DNA from: Cycas panzhihuaensis
Lineage: Eukaryota; Cycadophyta
Reading direction: 5' to 3'
Length of the DNA stretch: 64,000 bases
NCBI GenBank assembly: GCA_023213395.1
Contig: CM041465.1
Location: 17,174,001 to 17,238,000, forward strand
Within the stretch, counting starts at the first letter, position 1, and the number at the start of each line of letters is the position of its first letter. Position numbers and translations under genes: made by a program. The notes below the pieces were generated by a model. It ran no database searches and was not told where the DNA came from. It saw only the letters and a program-made list of their open reading frames with translations. Below are positions 1-11,017 of the stretch, in pieces.

Positions 1-558
1 TAAAATTTCTCACAAGATCTCATCCTACTATCACCCTTAGGCTAATAGACAAATTGAAGCTTTTAACAAAATCCTAATTAATTGCATCTAGTATTGTGGG
101 CCTATTATACCTTAATCTGAATAGTTATAGGAATGACCCTATTCTTCCTAGTGTATAGATCTGAGGCAGTTCTTCCCCTCAAAGTTGAAATCCCATCCTT
201 AAGGGTCTCCCTTAAGGAGTTAACTAAGGAGGAATAACTTCTTCAAGCTTGCCTCCTTGACCTTGAGGCCTTGGATGAAAAATATTTGGCTACATACTAA
301 GCCAACTTGGCATCCAAAGCTTGAGCATAAAAGATGCATGATAAACATCTATGATTGTGCCCTCTAAGCCCTGGGGATCAAGTCCTCAAATTAGAATGTT
401 TGCATGACCATATCTCTAAATTTGGCCCCAAGTAGGTGGGCCCTTTCACAATTATCGAGAGCCTTCATAATGGCACTTATAGAATTTCCATGCTAGAAGG
501 CCTCGAGTTTGACAAGGTTGTAAATAGTTAGTGACTCAAGAGGTTCTACAGTTAAGCT
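1..558 (+). pseudogene. pol: Integrase C-terminal remnant of Tat-0
   Basis: Translation in the + direction gives the last part of a gypsy integrase: the segment around the catalytic Glu (NRQIEAFNKIL), the linker, and the C-terminal GPF-type module (VGPFTIIESLHNGTYRIS). It ends in a tail equivalent to that of the Tat-A integrase (29216-29842, minus strand). There are many in-frame stops, mostly TAA or TAG where the relatives have Gln or Trp, so this is a dead copy. The N-terminal zinc finger and the two catalytic Asp residues lie outside the window. Confidence 0.85.
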
Positions 559-1012
559 TCCTCCCTTACCTCTGAACCTTGGCCATTGATGAGGCTAAAC
601 TATAGTGATCGTAGCTCCTTTAATTTATTAGAGTCTTTCCTCCTCAAGTATTCTTTCGGAAACTCCCTCCTCTATTTGAGAAGCCTTGGGGATCCCAAGC
701 CCCCTTCTTGGACCATGTTACCCCTTTTTGTAGCTTGCAACCAAGGTAACCCCTTAGTCATTTACCTTCTTATTTATATATGCTTATGGTATATGGCCAT
801 TGGCAGAGGTTTTGATGCCACCATTGATCCATCTTCCTTCCCGTTAGCTTGTACACCTCTGATTATGTACTAACAAGGCATCATTATGGTAGACATTATC
901 CCTCATCACATATGTATATTTGTTTATTGGTATATATCTCACATCATTTGTGTTAGCAACATTACCATCTTCTAGGCCTTAGAGCAAAGAGGTTTTGTAA
1001 TCAAGGAGGTAG
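559..1012 (+). other. 3' untranslated region and polypurine tract of Tat-0
   Basis: About 450 bp of non-coding sequence between the integrase stop and the LTR. It ends in a polypurine tract (AAGGAGGTAG at 1003-1012) directly before the LTR TG. Tat-A and Tat-B have several kilobases here, filled by an antisense gene. Tat-0 has no room for one, and I see no homologous reading frame on either strand. Confidence 0.7.
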
Positions 1013-1454
1013 TGTTTGCTAGCTTTTGGGAATGGCATTGACATGATGACATAGGTAAGTATAGGTATGTGTCTTTATTTTTACCACCCATCATATTTAT
1101 TATGTTATTTTAGTTTATGTGATGCATTGATTGATTAGTAGATGTGTGCTTGTTTCTGTGATTAGCTTGCTTATGCCATATTTTATGCTAATGACAACTA
1201 TGACTCTAGTCTAATGGCCTTAAATCCCCCCATGTTAGTTTATCAGTTGGAAAAAGGAACTCTCCACATTCCTCCAACTTACTTTTCAGACCCATCTTTG
1301 TTTATTTGGCCTTGTTTCTTCCTCATAACCACTAGTCACTCCTTATTTTAGGCCTTAATATTAAATTTTGGTAGTCAGAGTGGCCTTAGGATAGGGTTTG
1401 GGCCCCTTTTACCCATTCTATTACTGCACTACTACCTTTATTAGTGTAGAAAGT

Positions 1455-1480
1455 GGTACTATAGAGTAATTTATAGTACC
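1455..1480. repeat. Hairpin centred in the LTR U3, 9-bp arms
   Basis: GGTACTATA is followed after 8 bases by its exact reverse complement TATAGTACC. Its position in U3 and its GGTAC core match the palindromes in the Tat-A and Tat-B LTRs. Confidence 0.7.
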
Positions 1481-1763
1481 ATAGATATATCTGCAGTATC
1501 ATAGATTTGTTTGTGATACAATTATTATGAATTTGGCCACATCTTTAATCACCAAATAATATTTTTGCCACCTTATTTAGTGGGCTCGATATGCTACATT
1601 AGCTGAGGTTAGTTCGTCGCACTCTTGGGAACCTCATTGGACCTCAAATATTATTTTTCATTCAAAATTTTTTGAAGATTTGAAGCTCACCTCCTTAGCT
1701 TGTCCATGGTTTTAGGTAGTGGTTTTTCCATATTGTAGGCATAAAAGCACCACCCCCTCTTGT

Positions 1764-1780
1764 TTTCTACTATAAAATCC
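1764..1780 (+). promoter_or_regulatory. Probable LTR TATA box of Tat-0
   Basis: CTACTATAAAATCCCCC lies about 750 bp into the LTR, downstream of the U3 hairpin. It is followed within 100 bp by C/T-rich sequence typical of a transcription start. Inferred from position and motif only. Confidence 0.45.
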
Positions 1781-2302
1781 CCCAAGTGTGAGAATAGGAC
1801 ATCATAGATCTTCTATTCTTCTCACTGTAACAAAATGCTACTAAAATTCTATCTCAAAAACTCTTTAATCTTTTATGTAACTTGCATACTTTAAAGTTAA
1901 GGTGGTGACATTGGAGATCAACCTAAGAGGAGGAATTGGAGAGCTTCTCATCAGGTGACCATCACTTCTCATCTCTTCATTGGCTTGGGTATACCCCTTC
2001 CTACCTTTATTTATTAACTATGAGACTTCTCTCACCCTTTCCCTCCATGCTTTTTCTTGCAAAGTTGCATGAGTAGAGTTTCATAGATTAGTAGTTTCTC
2101 TTTTTGTTATGATAGTAGAATGTAGGATTTAAATTTATATGATCTCTCCTTCTCTTTTACCTATATATTCACTAAGTTATAGGGTTTTTGTTAAAGAGGT
2201 TTCTATTAGTACAACTTAGGAAACCACTTAGGAGGTTGTGCCATTTTAAGGCACCCTTCTCCCTTCTTATTTCATATTTGTTATTATTACCATCTTGTTA
2301 CC

Positions 2303-2322
2303 TTTATACATACATACATACA

Positions 2323-2374
<52 letters not shown>
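2303..2374. repeat. (TACA)n followed by (TA)n microsatellite
   Basis: A run of about eleven TACA/CATA units passes directly into about eleven TA units, inside the Tat-0 LTR. Confidence 0.95.
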
Positions 2375-2378
<4 letters not shown>

Positions 2379-2624
2379 CTTTATATTTATAATGACTTTT
2401 TTTTATGTAATTAGAATTTTTAGAGATTGTATGGTAGTTCTTTCTCTAATTCTAACTTATAGGGACATAAGAAGGAGTGAATCCTCCATGATCTAAGTTA
2501 GGGTTTAAAGCTAGGATGCACCCCAAAAAGGTAAGTGCTCACTTCTTTTTATATATTTGGTTTCTATTTGTTTCCTTTGTTACTCTTCATTTGTTATCTT
2601 TTTATTTGGGGTGGGTAAGTGGAC

Positions 2625-2629
2625 CTTCC
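2625..2629. repeat. Target-site duplication of Copia-1, left copy
   Basis: CTTCC directly before the 5' LTR. The identical five bases follow the 3' LTR at 9945-9949. Confidence 0.95.
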
Positions 2630-3096
2630 TATTAGAAAAGCTAATGTTACTTTTTGATCACATGTCTAAATATAAATTTAAGTTATGTAAAGGTTAAGTT
2701 ATGTAAAGGTCTATTTTTATAAAGTTAATGTTAATTATTATTTATTATGTAAAGGTCATTGAAATGAGCAACTGCCCATTTCAACGAACCTCTCATTGTT
2801 TAATTAGGCTCTCCTAGATTCTAGAAGTTGGTCTAGGAATCTAGGAGGCTGTTGTAAGCCTATCTAAAGGCTGGTTTTATCTTTAGTTTGTATGTAGGTA
2901 TTCTTGGTCAAGTCTATTTTTGAAAGCTATGCAAAAGATTTTAGGCAATAAACTCATACTTTCAAGAGGTGGTTTTGCTTCCCCAAAAGGGGTTTTCCAC
3001 CTGCCAAATATGTGTATGTGTGCAATGTCAATTTCTTCGTGTGAATGCTTAATAATTTGATCCTACTAATATTGTACATGATACCTTTCTTCGACA
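2630..3096 (+). repeat. Copia-1 5' LTR
   Basis: Starts TATTAGAAAAG (the original TG has become TA) and ends CTTCGACA. Direct repeat of 9484-9944. Confidence 0.95.
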
Positions 3097-3112
3097 TGGT
3101 ATCAGAGCCAAG
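3097..3112 (+). promoter_or_regulatory. Copia-1 primer binding site (tRNA-iMet)
   Basis: TGGTATCAGAGCCAAG abuts the 5' LTR. It is complementary to the 3' end of plant initiator tRNA-Met. Confidence 0.95.
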
Positions 3113-5237
3113 TTTGAGGAGGCTATCATTGACAGCTTTTGACATGACACCTCCTAGCTTGAGACTAACAAATTTATGATAGTGAATGAAATGTTTTTCT
3201 AAGCATTAAGAATGCAGTAGTCTGTTGATAATTAATGACTTAATGTTGGTTGTTAATAAGGTGAGGTTGTCAGGGTTTTAGTTTGACCCAATCATGTGGA
3301 ATATGGGAGCACTATCACATGTGAAAGGTAAAAACTCTATGGAATATATTATGAAACAAAACCCATTTGGTTTATTGCCTGGCTGTAAGTCAGTAGCATA
3401 AGTAGATTTGCTTGTAGTCCCATTAAAACTAGGTATTAGAGGGCAACAAATTCTTACCCCTTAAAGCACATCCTAAAGAGAACATTGATGTCAGTATTGA
3501 CATGGAATATCTATGGAGTTGGCACAAGATGAGGGTGTGGGTAAGGAATACTAGAATATTTTTCCGTGAGGACACTTGTATGGCAACAACACCAAGCAAG
3601 GTATATGATCAAAGAGATTCACTTTAAGAAAATATATGCCCATTTATATGTGAATGGAAGTGGGGTTTAAAAGATAGTAGGATTATTGGGCTATTAATGG
3701 CCATTCCTCTTATAAATTTAAAATTTACCTCTACAACAGTGAAGGGTCCTAACAACATTCCCTTCATAGTGGAGGGATTTCCTAGTGGGGGACATTCTTA
3801 GTGAGTAAACAATTACCACATAATAGAAATTTAGTGATAAAAACATAAAAGTGGAGGTCATGGTAATGGACATTGAAGTGGAGAGGATAAAAGGCACAAT
3901 ATGATAATTATGAAGGAAGTAGATCATCCAGCCAACCCTATGTCATCCTCTCAACAAACGTTTCTGAATTAAAAGATCCTAGATAAGGAGGGCATTCTTT
4001 TAGATCAGTAACAACTCATATTTATAGGTAGAACTTACCCTAATAAGGGAACTAGATCTTGATCTCATCTAAGTACTCAAGCATTAGTCTCAATCAGGAG
4101 TTAACAGGGGAAAACCCTTAGAGTTGAAGCCTGACAAGCAGGAGCCTCATAGCCAGATGTCAAAATGGGCAAACTCAGCCCAATGGCATGGAAGAAATAG
4201 AGCAAGTGAGGACTGAGTTCATGCAAAGATGCATGTGTTGTCGAAGTTGAAAACTCCTATCATTGCCTTGTCGTCATCGATTTGAAGTTGAAGAATGCTA
4301 TAGTCATCGCCCAAATGCCATCACTACCTCAAATGACTGAGGAAAAAAAAAGTAGAAACATGAGATAGAGGAGACACCTCTCAACCATCACCACTTCTGT
4401 TGATCTAAAGAATGAATTTGAAACCCAGTCACTACTGCCTCAATCACCACAATTGAACATGTAGGGTTTCTTATTCCTCCCCTTCAAACCCCAAACTAAA
4501 TTAAAAAACAACCTAACATTTTTACAAATGCAAAAATAATCCATCGTATTCAATAAATCCATCGGATCCGTCATTTTCTTTTGTTATATATTTTGATTTA
4601 ATTTAATCAAACATTAAAACCCCTGCTTACTACATTTTGATATTAAACCTCCCCTATTACACTTAATTTATTAAATTATTAATACCCTCTTTTATTTAAA
4701 CTAATTACATATATTTACACCCATTATTAATTAAAATCTCCTTCACTATAATCATCAAACTCCCCTTTATTATATTTAATTCATTAACGATTTAGCCCCC
4801 CTTTTACATTTCATTTATAAAATGATTAACACTCTCTACTTATCTTAATGTATTGATTAATTAAAATAAATAAAACCTTTTTTTTTTTTACTCCTTTTTT
4901 AATTCAACACTTAAACTCTTTTGCTTGTAATTGAACAAGTAAATTATTCTTCAACATATTTCTTTAAATAGTAAGAGGGACTATTAATATGTTCTTTCTT
5001 AGAAAAGTGGAATATTTAATTATTTTTCTCTAAGGGAAGGGTATCCAAACAAACTTAAATAATAATGATTTTTAGTCATTCTATTAAATATATCTATTAA
5101 TCATCAATGAAATGTTAATAAGATTACTTTGATGTTTAGTAATTTTTTATGTGACTTTTATCACCTACACTTCTTCATCTAGATTCTCCAATTTTTTTAC
5201 TCAAATAGATTTCTAATTAACATTTTCAATTTCTAAT
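3113..5237 (+). other. Copia-1 long leader, no recognised gene
   Basis: About 2.1 kb between the primer site and the first gag-like codons. It is AT-rich, especially from 4480 to 5240. I find no coding similarity to retrotransposon proteins and no clear nested element with its own ends. Typical copia leaders are far shorter, so this is either a family feature or an unrecognised insertion. Confidence 0.6.
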
Positions 5238-6240
5238 ATGGCACTAATATTAGGGACAACTGCCTGTATACTAATTCCAGTTTTAAACAACTCAAATTAT
5301 GCCGACTGGAAGAATCAAATATCCCATCAAGCCTAAACAACAAAAGATATGGTGATATGTTACAGGTAAATTTAAAAAATCAAAAGACAAAAAATAAAAT
5401 AGTTATATGGTTTATCTAATGAATTATGATGCAGCCCTAGGCACCATCCTATCGACTCTTTCACCAGATATTAGTCAGCAATTTTCTGATACAGACAATC
5501 TTGAAACCGTCTAGAAAACCCTTAAGGAAAAATATGACAAGATTGAACACACAACAATTAGCTATCCTAGAACAACAATTATATGACCTCAAGTATGATG
5601 ACTTTTCTAAAGTTAAATATTTCTTATCCAAATTTCAACTTAGCAACAAAGAATTAGGGAACTATATTAAATCTATAGTAAAAGTAAGTGATAAAGAAGA
5701 AAAAATCACACATGCCAAAGATGATGATACACTCATTCAATTGGTAATAAACAAACTTCTGAAGCATTTCAATCTCTTTAATATTGCTAGACAATAAGCT
5801 GGTAATCCACCAATAAGCTTTAACCAGTTAACAAATAAACTTATACAACACCAAACAATATTAATTCAAATTAGAAAATTAAATGATCCTTCTCAAGCTT
5901 TCTTTTCAAAATCAAAACCTCAACATAAAACTAAACATCGAAATAATTACAATAGTAGTCCTAAGTTTTAGAAACTTCATAGAGATCCACCATCTACTTC
6001 TTAAAATAATACTAAGTATTCTAGACCACCAAGATACTAGAATACCTCTAAATAGTTTGTTCTAAATCGGAACACTGTAAATTCTTCACAGAACATCAGT
6101 TGTACTTATTACCACAAAAAAGGCCACACCATTGATGTTTGTAGAAATAGAATAGCTTTAGAAGCTTGGAAAGCTTCTAAGAGAATTCAATCCTGACCCC
6201 AATAACATAATCATTCTTTAACTGCTTCTACATATACCTT
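5238..6240 (+). pseudogene. gag: Copia-1 gag remnant
   Basis: Begins at the ATG at 5238. Early on it shows the copia gag signature LNNSNYADWKNQI, then a mostly readable gag core (5501-5797). A retroviral-type zinc knuckle lies at 6101-6142, reading CTYYHKKGHTIDVC. The expected form is CX2CX4HX4C; the second Cys is Tyr (TAC for TGC). Several stops look like decayed Trp or Gln codons (for example at the VWKTLKEKY and RQ-AGN positions). Non-functional. Confidence 0.85.
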
Positions 6241-7640
6241 CATTGCTCTATCTAGTATATCACCATGATGGATTCTTAACTCTGGTATCTCCCATCATAT
6301 GACAGGATACCAGGAGAATTTAACCACTTATCAATCTGATACTAACTTTAAAGAAGATATTTCTTTTGGGAGTGGATCTCAACTTAAAGTGAAAGGATCA
6401 GGTGATGCCACTCTGAAATATGGTTCAATCAAGGATGTATTCTATGTTCCTGGTTTGTTACCAAATCTTCTTTCTATTTACCGAATATTCTAGAAAGACC
6501 TTGTTGTCAAATTTTGGAAAGATAAATTTATTATCAAAGAACCATTAAACAAATTCAAATCTATTGCCTCTAGACTTGTTGATCATAAAATGTGTCTCTA
6601 TAGCTTAACCAGTTTACAAAATACTAAAATAAAGTCCTTTAGTGCCTTTATAGCCAAATCTGACATAGTCAGTAAATTATGGCATGCACAGTTTGACCAT
6701 ACTAGCTATGGAAAACTTCACTATCTAAAAAGACATGACATGGTCCATGGCCTTCTACCACTAAATACTACCTATGGTGTCTGTGAAGCCTACGTAACAG
6801 GTAAGAAATACATGGATCCTTTTCCACATCAGACCCAATTCAGAGTGGAAGTTCCACTTGAACTTGTTCACTCTGATATATGTGGACCATTCCATGTAGC
6901 TTCATACTCTGATAGTCGTTATTTCGTCACCCTTATTAATGACTTTTTGAGAAAATGTTGGGTGTACACACTTAAGACTCGTAATCAAGTATTTGACATC
7001 TTCACTAAATTCAAAACACTTATTGAAAATCAATCAAACTAAAAAGTTAAAATTTTTAGATTTGACAATGCTAAAGAATACCTAAGTGGAAAATTTATTT
7101 CCTTATGTAAGAAACACAAAATTCAATTCCAGCATTCTATTGCTTACACTCCACAACAAAACGGTGTTACTGAATGTAAAAATCATACTCTAGTCGAAAT
7201 GACTTAATACATGCTACATGCAAAAAATCTTGATCTAAAGTTATGGGCAAAAGTAATTGTTTGCTCTAACTATCTTTTAAATCGTCTACCTAGTAAGACC
7301 TTAAAGAATGTTACGTCAGAACAGAAATGGTTTGGTCATAAACCTTTAGTTAGACATCTTAGAATCTTTGAAAGTATTGCATGGGGACATGTTCCCAAAT
7401 AAAAACATGAAATTAGATCCTAAGAGTCAAAAATACATCTTCGTTGGATACAACAAAGAGAGCAAAGATTACAAACTTCTAGATCCAATCATACATAAGA
7501 TCTCAATCTTACATGATGTAATATTAGATGAAAAAGGATCCTCTTCAACCTCTACTTATGTAGAACTTCCTATTGAGAATTTGTTAACCAACACCTATTT
7601 GGTTGATTCCTCTAAAAAATAAGTTAACCCTGAGACTATA
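6241..7640 (+). pseudogene. pol: Copia-1 protease and integrase remnant
   Basis: Protease: the catalytic motif at 6272-6301 reads LNSGISHHMTG, with Asn where the Asp should be (AAC for GAC). Integrase: the GAG-pre-integrase segment starts near 6590. The HHCC finger reads LWHAQFDHTS...VCEAY, where the last Cys is Tyr and GHP has become DHT. The core has DICGPFH near 6877 and the region before the catalytic Glu (QQNGVTECKNHTL at about 7150-7185). A frameshift near 7390-7400 separates the segment starting at 7211 from the C-terminal segment 7368-7622, which carries the KYIFVGYNKESKDYKLLD motif typical of copia integrase C-termini. Confidence 0.88.
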
Positions 7641-7719
7641 CAATCCTTATCCACATAAGTTTAAAATTGGACTCTATCTGAACCTACCACAATAGATCCT
7701 TCTTCTCAAGCTAGTTCTT

Positions 7720-9426
7720 CATCTCAACCTATGACTATAGAAACAATAAAAAATAATCAGCCCATATGGGCAAAGAAAATACTATTTGATGCTGGATCTG
7801 ATGTAGGTAATCCTTTAGATACCAAGAGAACTCACGCTAAAAAATTACAAGTTAATTATGTATTAATTGCTAAAATAATGACCAATAATGATCCTAAAAC
7901 TTTTAAACAAGCAAGTAACAATCCAGTATGGTAACAAGCCATGCAAATTGAAATTGATGCTTTAAACAAGAATTCAACTTTAGATCTTGTTCTACTTCCA
8001 CCAGGGAAAAATATAGTTAATTGTAAATGGGTTTATCGAACCAAATCTAATTCAACAATCATTATTGAAAAGCATAAAGCTCGCCTAGTTATGAAAGGAT
8101 TTTCTCAAATCAATGGTATAGACTATAATAAAACCTTTACTACTGTTGCAAAGATGAATACTATTAAAACTATTGTTACCCTAGCAGCAAAATTTAGCTG
8201 GGAAATCCATCAAATAGATGTCAAGAGTGCATTTCTATATGGTGATATTAAAGAAGAGATCTACATGACTCAACCGCTTGGTTTTATTTATAACCCTAAG
8301 TTCATAAACTAAAGAAATCCATCTATGGATTGAAACAAGCTCCTTAAGCTTGGTATACGAAAGTTGATGACTACCTAATTCAAATTGGATACACTAGATG
8401 TATCAATGATTTAAATCTCTATTTTAAATGTAAAAATAAGAATCTTACCATATTAATCTTGTATGTCAATGATATCATCATCACAGGATTTTTAAATAAT
8501 AACATTCATCAACTAAAAACAACCTTGATAACTAAATTTGAAATGATTGATCTACGTCTCTTACATTATTTTCTTGGATTACAGATTTATCAACATAATT
8601 AAAAAATAACCATATCTCAACCAAAATATATTTTAGACTTGATCAAATAGTTTAATATGGAAAATGTTAACCGATTTTTAATCCTTTACAATCAGGAGTA
8701 AAATTATCTACTAATTATTCCACACCACTGTGTGATCTGACTTTATATAGGCAGCATATTGGCAACCTTATCTATTTAATGAATACTCAACTATATATAT
8801 CTTATGTTATTGCTTTATATTCACGTTATAAACAAAAACCATATGAATCACACTAGAAAGCTGCTAAACCTATTCTTTGATATCTTTAAAATAGTATTTT
8901 TTATGGCCTAACTTATAATTCTTGCAGTAATCCTCTAACCTTAATAGGGTATACTGATTTAGATTGGGAAGGTGACTCAAATGACTGTAAGTCAATGGTA
9001 GGTTATGTTTTTTTTCTAGATTCCTCACCTATCACATGGTTTAGTAAAAAAATGTAAGCTCTAGCTCTATCAACAACTGAAGATGAATATCAAGCACCTG
9101 TTAAAATAAGCAAAGAAGCACTTTAGATCAAATCTCTCTTAAATGAAATTGGTATGTTTCTTAACTCTTCTATAGAAATTAAAGTTGATAATCAACGTGC
9201 TATAGCTATTGCTACCAATCCAGTTATTCATTCTAGAACTAAACACATAGAATTACATCAATATTTTATTCATAATCTTGTTAGTGACAATATTATTCAT
9301 TTGTCTTATTGTTCTATAGTTTTATAGGTTGTTGATATCCTTACTAAGTCATTGACTAAAGTCAAGTTTCTAAACCTATGTGATTTACTAAAGATAAAAG
9401 AAGTCTCCATCAAAGGGGGATCAACA
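7720..9426 (+). pseudogene. pol: Copia-1 reverse transcriptase and RNase H remnant
   Basis: RT: NCKWVYRTKSNS, HKARLVMKGFSQ, the palm motif HQIDVKSAFLYGDI (catalytic Asp kept), then a frameshift near 8305. The active site at 8462-8473 reads YVND instead of YVDD (AAT for GAT). RNase H: YTDLDWEGDSND near 8950, then ALSTTEDEYQAP. The C-terminus reaches KEVSIKGG just before a first polypurine-like tract (AAAGGGGGA at about 9412). Many TAA/TAG stops. Confidence 0.9.
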
Positions 9427-9473
9427 TAATGAAGACTTTTCTTTATCTTATTCATTGTACAAAAAGTTAACAT

Positions 9474-9483
9474 TAAAGGGGGA
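9474..9483 (+). promoter_or_regulatory. Copia-1 polypurine tract
   Basis: TAAAGGGGGA directly before the 3' LTR. A near-identical AAAGGGGGA lies about 60 bp upstream at the end of the RNase H frame. Confidence 0.85.
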
Positions 9484-9944
9484 TGTTAGAAAAGCTAATG
9501 TTACTTTTTGATCACATGTCTAAATATAAATTCAAGTTATGTAAAGGTTAAGTTATGTAAAGGTCCATTTTTATAAAGTTAATGTTAATTATTATTTATT
9601 ATATAAAGGTCATTGAAATGGGAAACTACCCATTTCAATGAACCTCTTATTATTTAATTAGTCTCTCCTAGATTCGAGGAGTTGGTCTAAGAATCTAGGA
9701 GGCTGTTATAAGCATGTCTGAAGGCTAGTTTCATCTTTAGTTTGTACGTAGGTGATCGGGTCTATTTTTAAAAGCTATGTAAAAGATTTCAGGCAATAAA
9801 CTCATACTTTCAAGAGGTGGTTTTTCTTCCCTAGAAGGGGTTTTCCAGCTACCAAATATGTGTATGTGTGTAATGTCAATTTCTTCCTATGAGTGCTTAA
9901 TAATTTGATCTTATTGATATTATACATGATACCTTTCTTCGACA
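9484..9944 (+). repeat. Copia-1 3' LTR
   Basis: TGTTAGAAAAG...CTTCGACA, direct repeat of 2630-3096. It keeps the TG start lost in the 5' copy. Confidence 0.95.
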
Positions 9945-9949
9945 CTTCC
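9945..9949. repeat. Target-site duplication of Copia-1, right copy
   Basis: CTTCC, identical to 2625-2629. Confidence 0.95.
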
Positions 9950-11017
9950 TATTTTGCTTCAAACCAATAATGGGAGCATTCAAGGGGAGGACAAGAAGAG
10001 ATGGATAAGAGTAGCACTTTTAACTACCAACCAAATGCAAGTACATCTCCTTCCCCTTTCCTCATCACTATTTCATATTCTTATTAGCATTCTCACTCTA
10101 CTCCCTATTGCTAAAACATCTCCTCCTTTTTTTGTTGATTTTCTTTTTTAGTTATATCATTGTTAAAGGAGAATATAAGGGAATCAGGAAGGGTTTTTAG
10201 CATAATGGAGAGTAAGAAGAAATTAATTTATAAGAAGGAAAGTTAGTTTTCTTTCTCTTTTTCTTTAAACAAAAAGAAAAAAAGGATTAAAAGTAAGGTT
10301 TTTCTTAGGGGTCAGGTTTTGTATAGGAAAGGATCCCTTACCTTTCCCCCTTTGTTTCCTCTTTAGTCACATCCTTATTTCTTTTCTTTAATTGGTATGT
10401 GTGCCTTTCTATAAAAGAAAGAGGAAGAGTGTTAAAGAAAAAGAGAGCCAAGTTGTTCACGTGTTTGGTCCTTTTCTTTTCCCCTTTATTTTCCTCTAGT
10501 TTTGTCTAATATAATAGTCAAGCCAAATCTTATCTCTCCTATTCTACCAAGTGGGCTTTCACCTATTTGGTCTATTTACCTCTCTCTCTCTCTTCTCTCT
10601 CCCTTTCTTTATCTACCACATTGTCCCTCATCAGGGGAGCTTTCCTAACTATGGTATTAAGAGGAAAGAGGGTACATTTGGGTTACGTAAGAGCCTAGGA
10701 AATCTAAAAACATTATCATCCCCTTATTCTTCCAAAACCATAAGTAGAGGGAAGAGGACCATACCTGTGTGTCCTAAATATACACCCAAGAGATGGTGGT
10801 TCAAGGTCTATCCCTAAAAAGATGATGGTGTTCTAGTGGTTGATCCTCAGCAAGACTGTTAGAAAGATGGTTTGGGGCTTGGGAAAGATCTAATACGAAG
10901 CTTAAAAGAGACCTAAATGATCATCTTTGCCCAACTTCTAAGAAGGAGTCTTCACTTAGTAGTGTCATCTACCTAAATAAGAGTGGGTATGATAAAAGGT
11001 GTGGATGTGAAGTGGGG
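9950..11017 (+). repeat. Tat-0 3' LTR, second part
   Basis: Continuation of the LTR interrupted at 2629. It carries a long pyrimidine (CT) stretch at about 10570-10612 and a TATAAAAG motif near 10410. No recognised coding sequence. The right end against Tat-C is set from where Tat-B-like LTR sequence begins and is approximate. Confidence 0.6.

Larger units (their letters stand above)
1013..2629 (+). repeat. Tat-0 3' LTR, first part
   Basis: Begins TGTTTG right after the polypurine tract. Contains a GGTACTATA/TATAGTACC hairpin at 1455-1480, a TATA-like box (TATAAAA near 1770) that could be the LTR promoter, and a microsatellite at about 2303-2374. It is cut at 2629 by Copia-1 and resumes at 9950. 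Confidence 0.75.
2630..9944 (+). mobile_element. Copia-1: full-length but dead Ty1/copia retrotransposon
   Basis: 7315-bp element with 467- and 461-bp LTRs, a perfect 5-bp TSD, a tRNA-iMet primer site, a gag-PR-IN-RT-RH order diagnostic of Ty1/copia, and a polypurine tract. The LTRs differ at roughly 40 positions by eye, mostly transitions, so the insertion is old. The leader between PBS and gag is unusually long (about 2.1 kb). Key residues lost: the second zinc-knuckle Cys, the protease Asp, an integrase zinc Cys and one Asp of the RT YVDD motif. It is inserted in the LTR of Tat-0. Confidence 0.95.
1..11017 (+). mobile_element. Tat-0: 3' part of a Tat-like Ty3/gypsy LTR retrotransposon
   Basis: This is the right-hand part of a + strand gypsy element that enters from outside the window: integrase end (1-558), 3' UTR (559-1012) and 3' LTR (1013 to about 11017). 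A complete copia element (2630-9944) sits inside the LTR. Membership in the same family as Tat-A and Tat-B follows from the integrase tail and from the PPT and LTR start. The LTR start TGTTTGCTAGCTTTTGGGAA parallels the LTR starts of Tat-A and Tat-B read on the minus strand. Without the copia insert the LTR part is about 2.7 kb, the length of the Tat-A LTR. The right boundary with Tat-C is inferred and could be off by tens of bases. The LTR may also continue beyond Tat-C, outside the window. Confidence 0.75.

Noticed and set aside
2188-2496. 102-codon frame in the Tat-0 LTR
   Set aside because: Half of it is the TACA/TA microsatellite; no domain.
5501-9426. A functional copia gag-pol
   Set aside because: Catalytic residues are lost in protease and RT, with several frameshifts and many stops.
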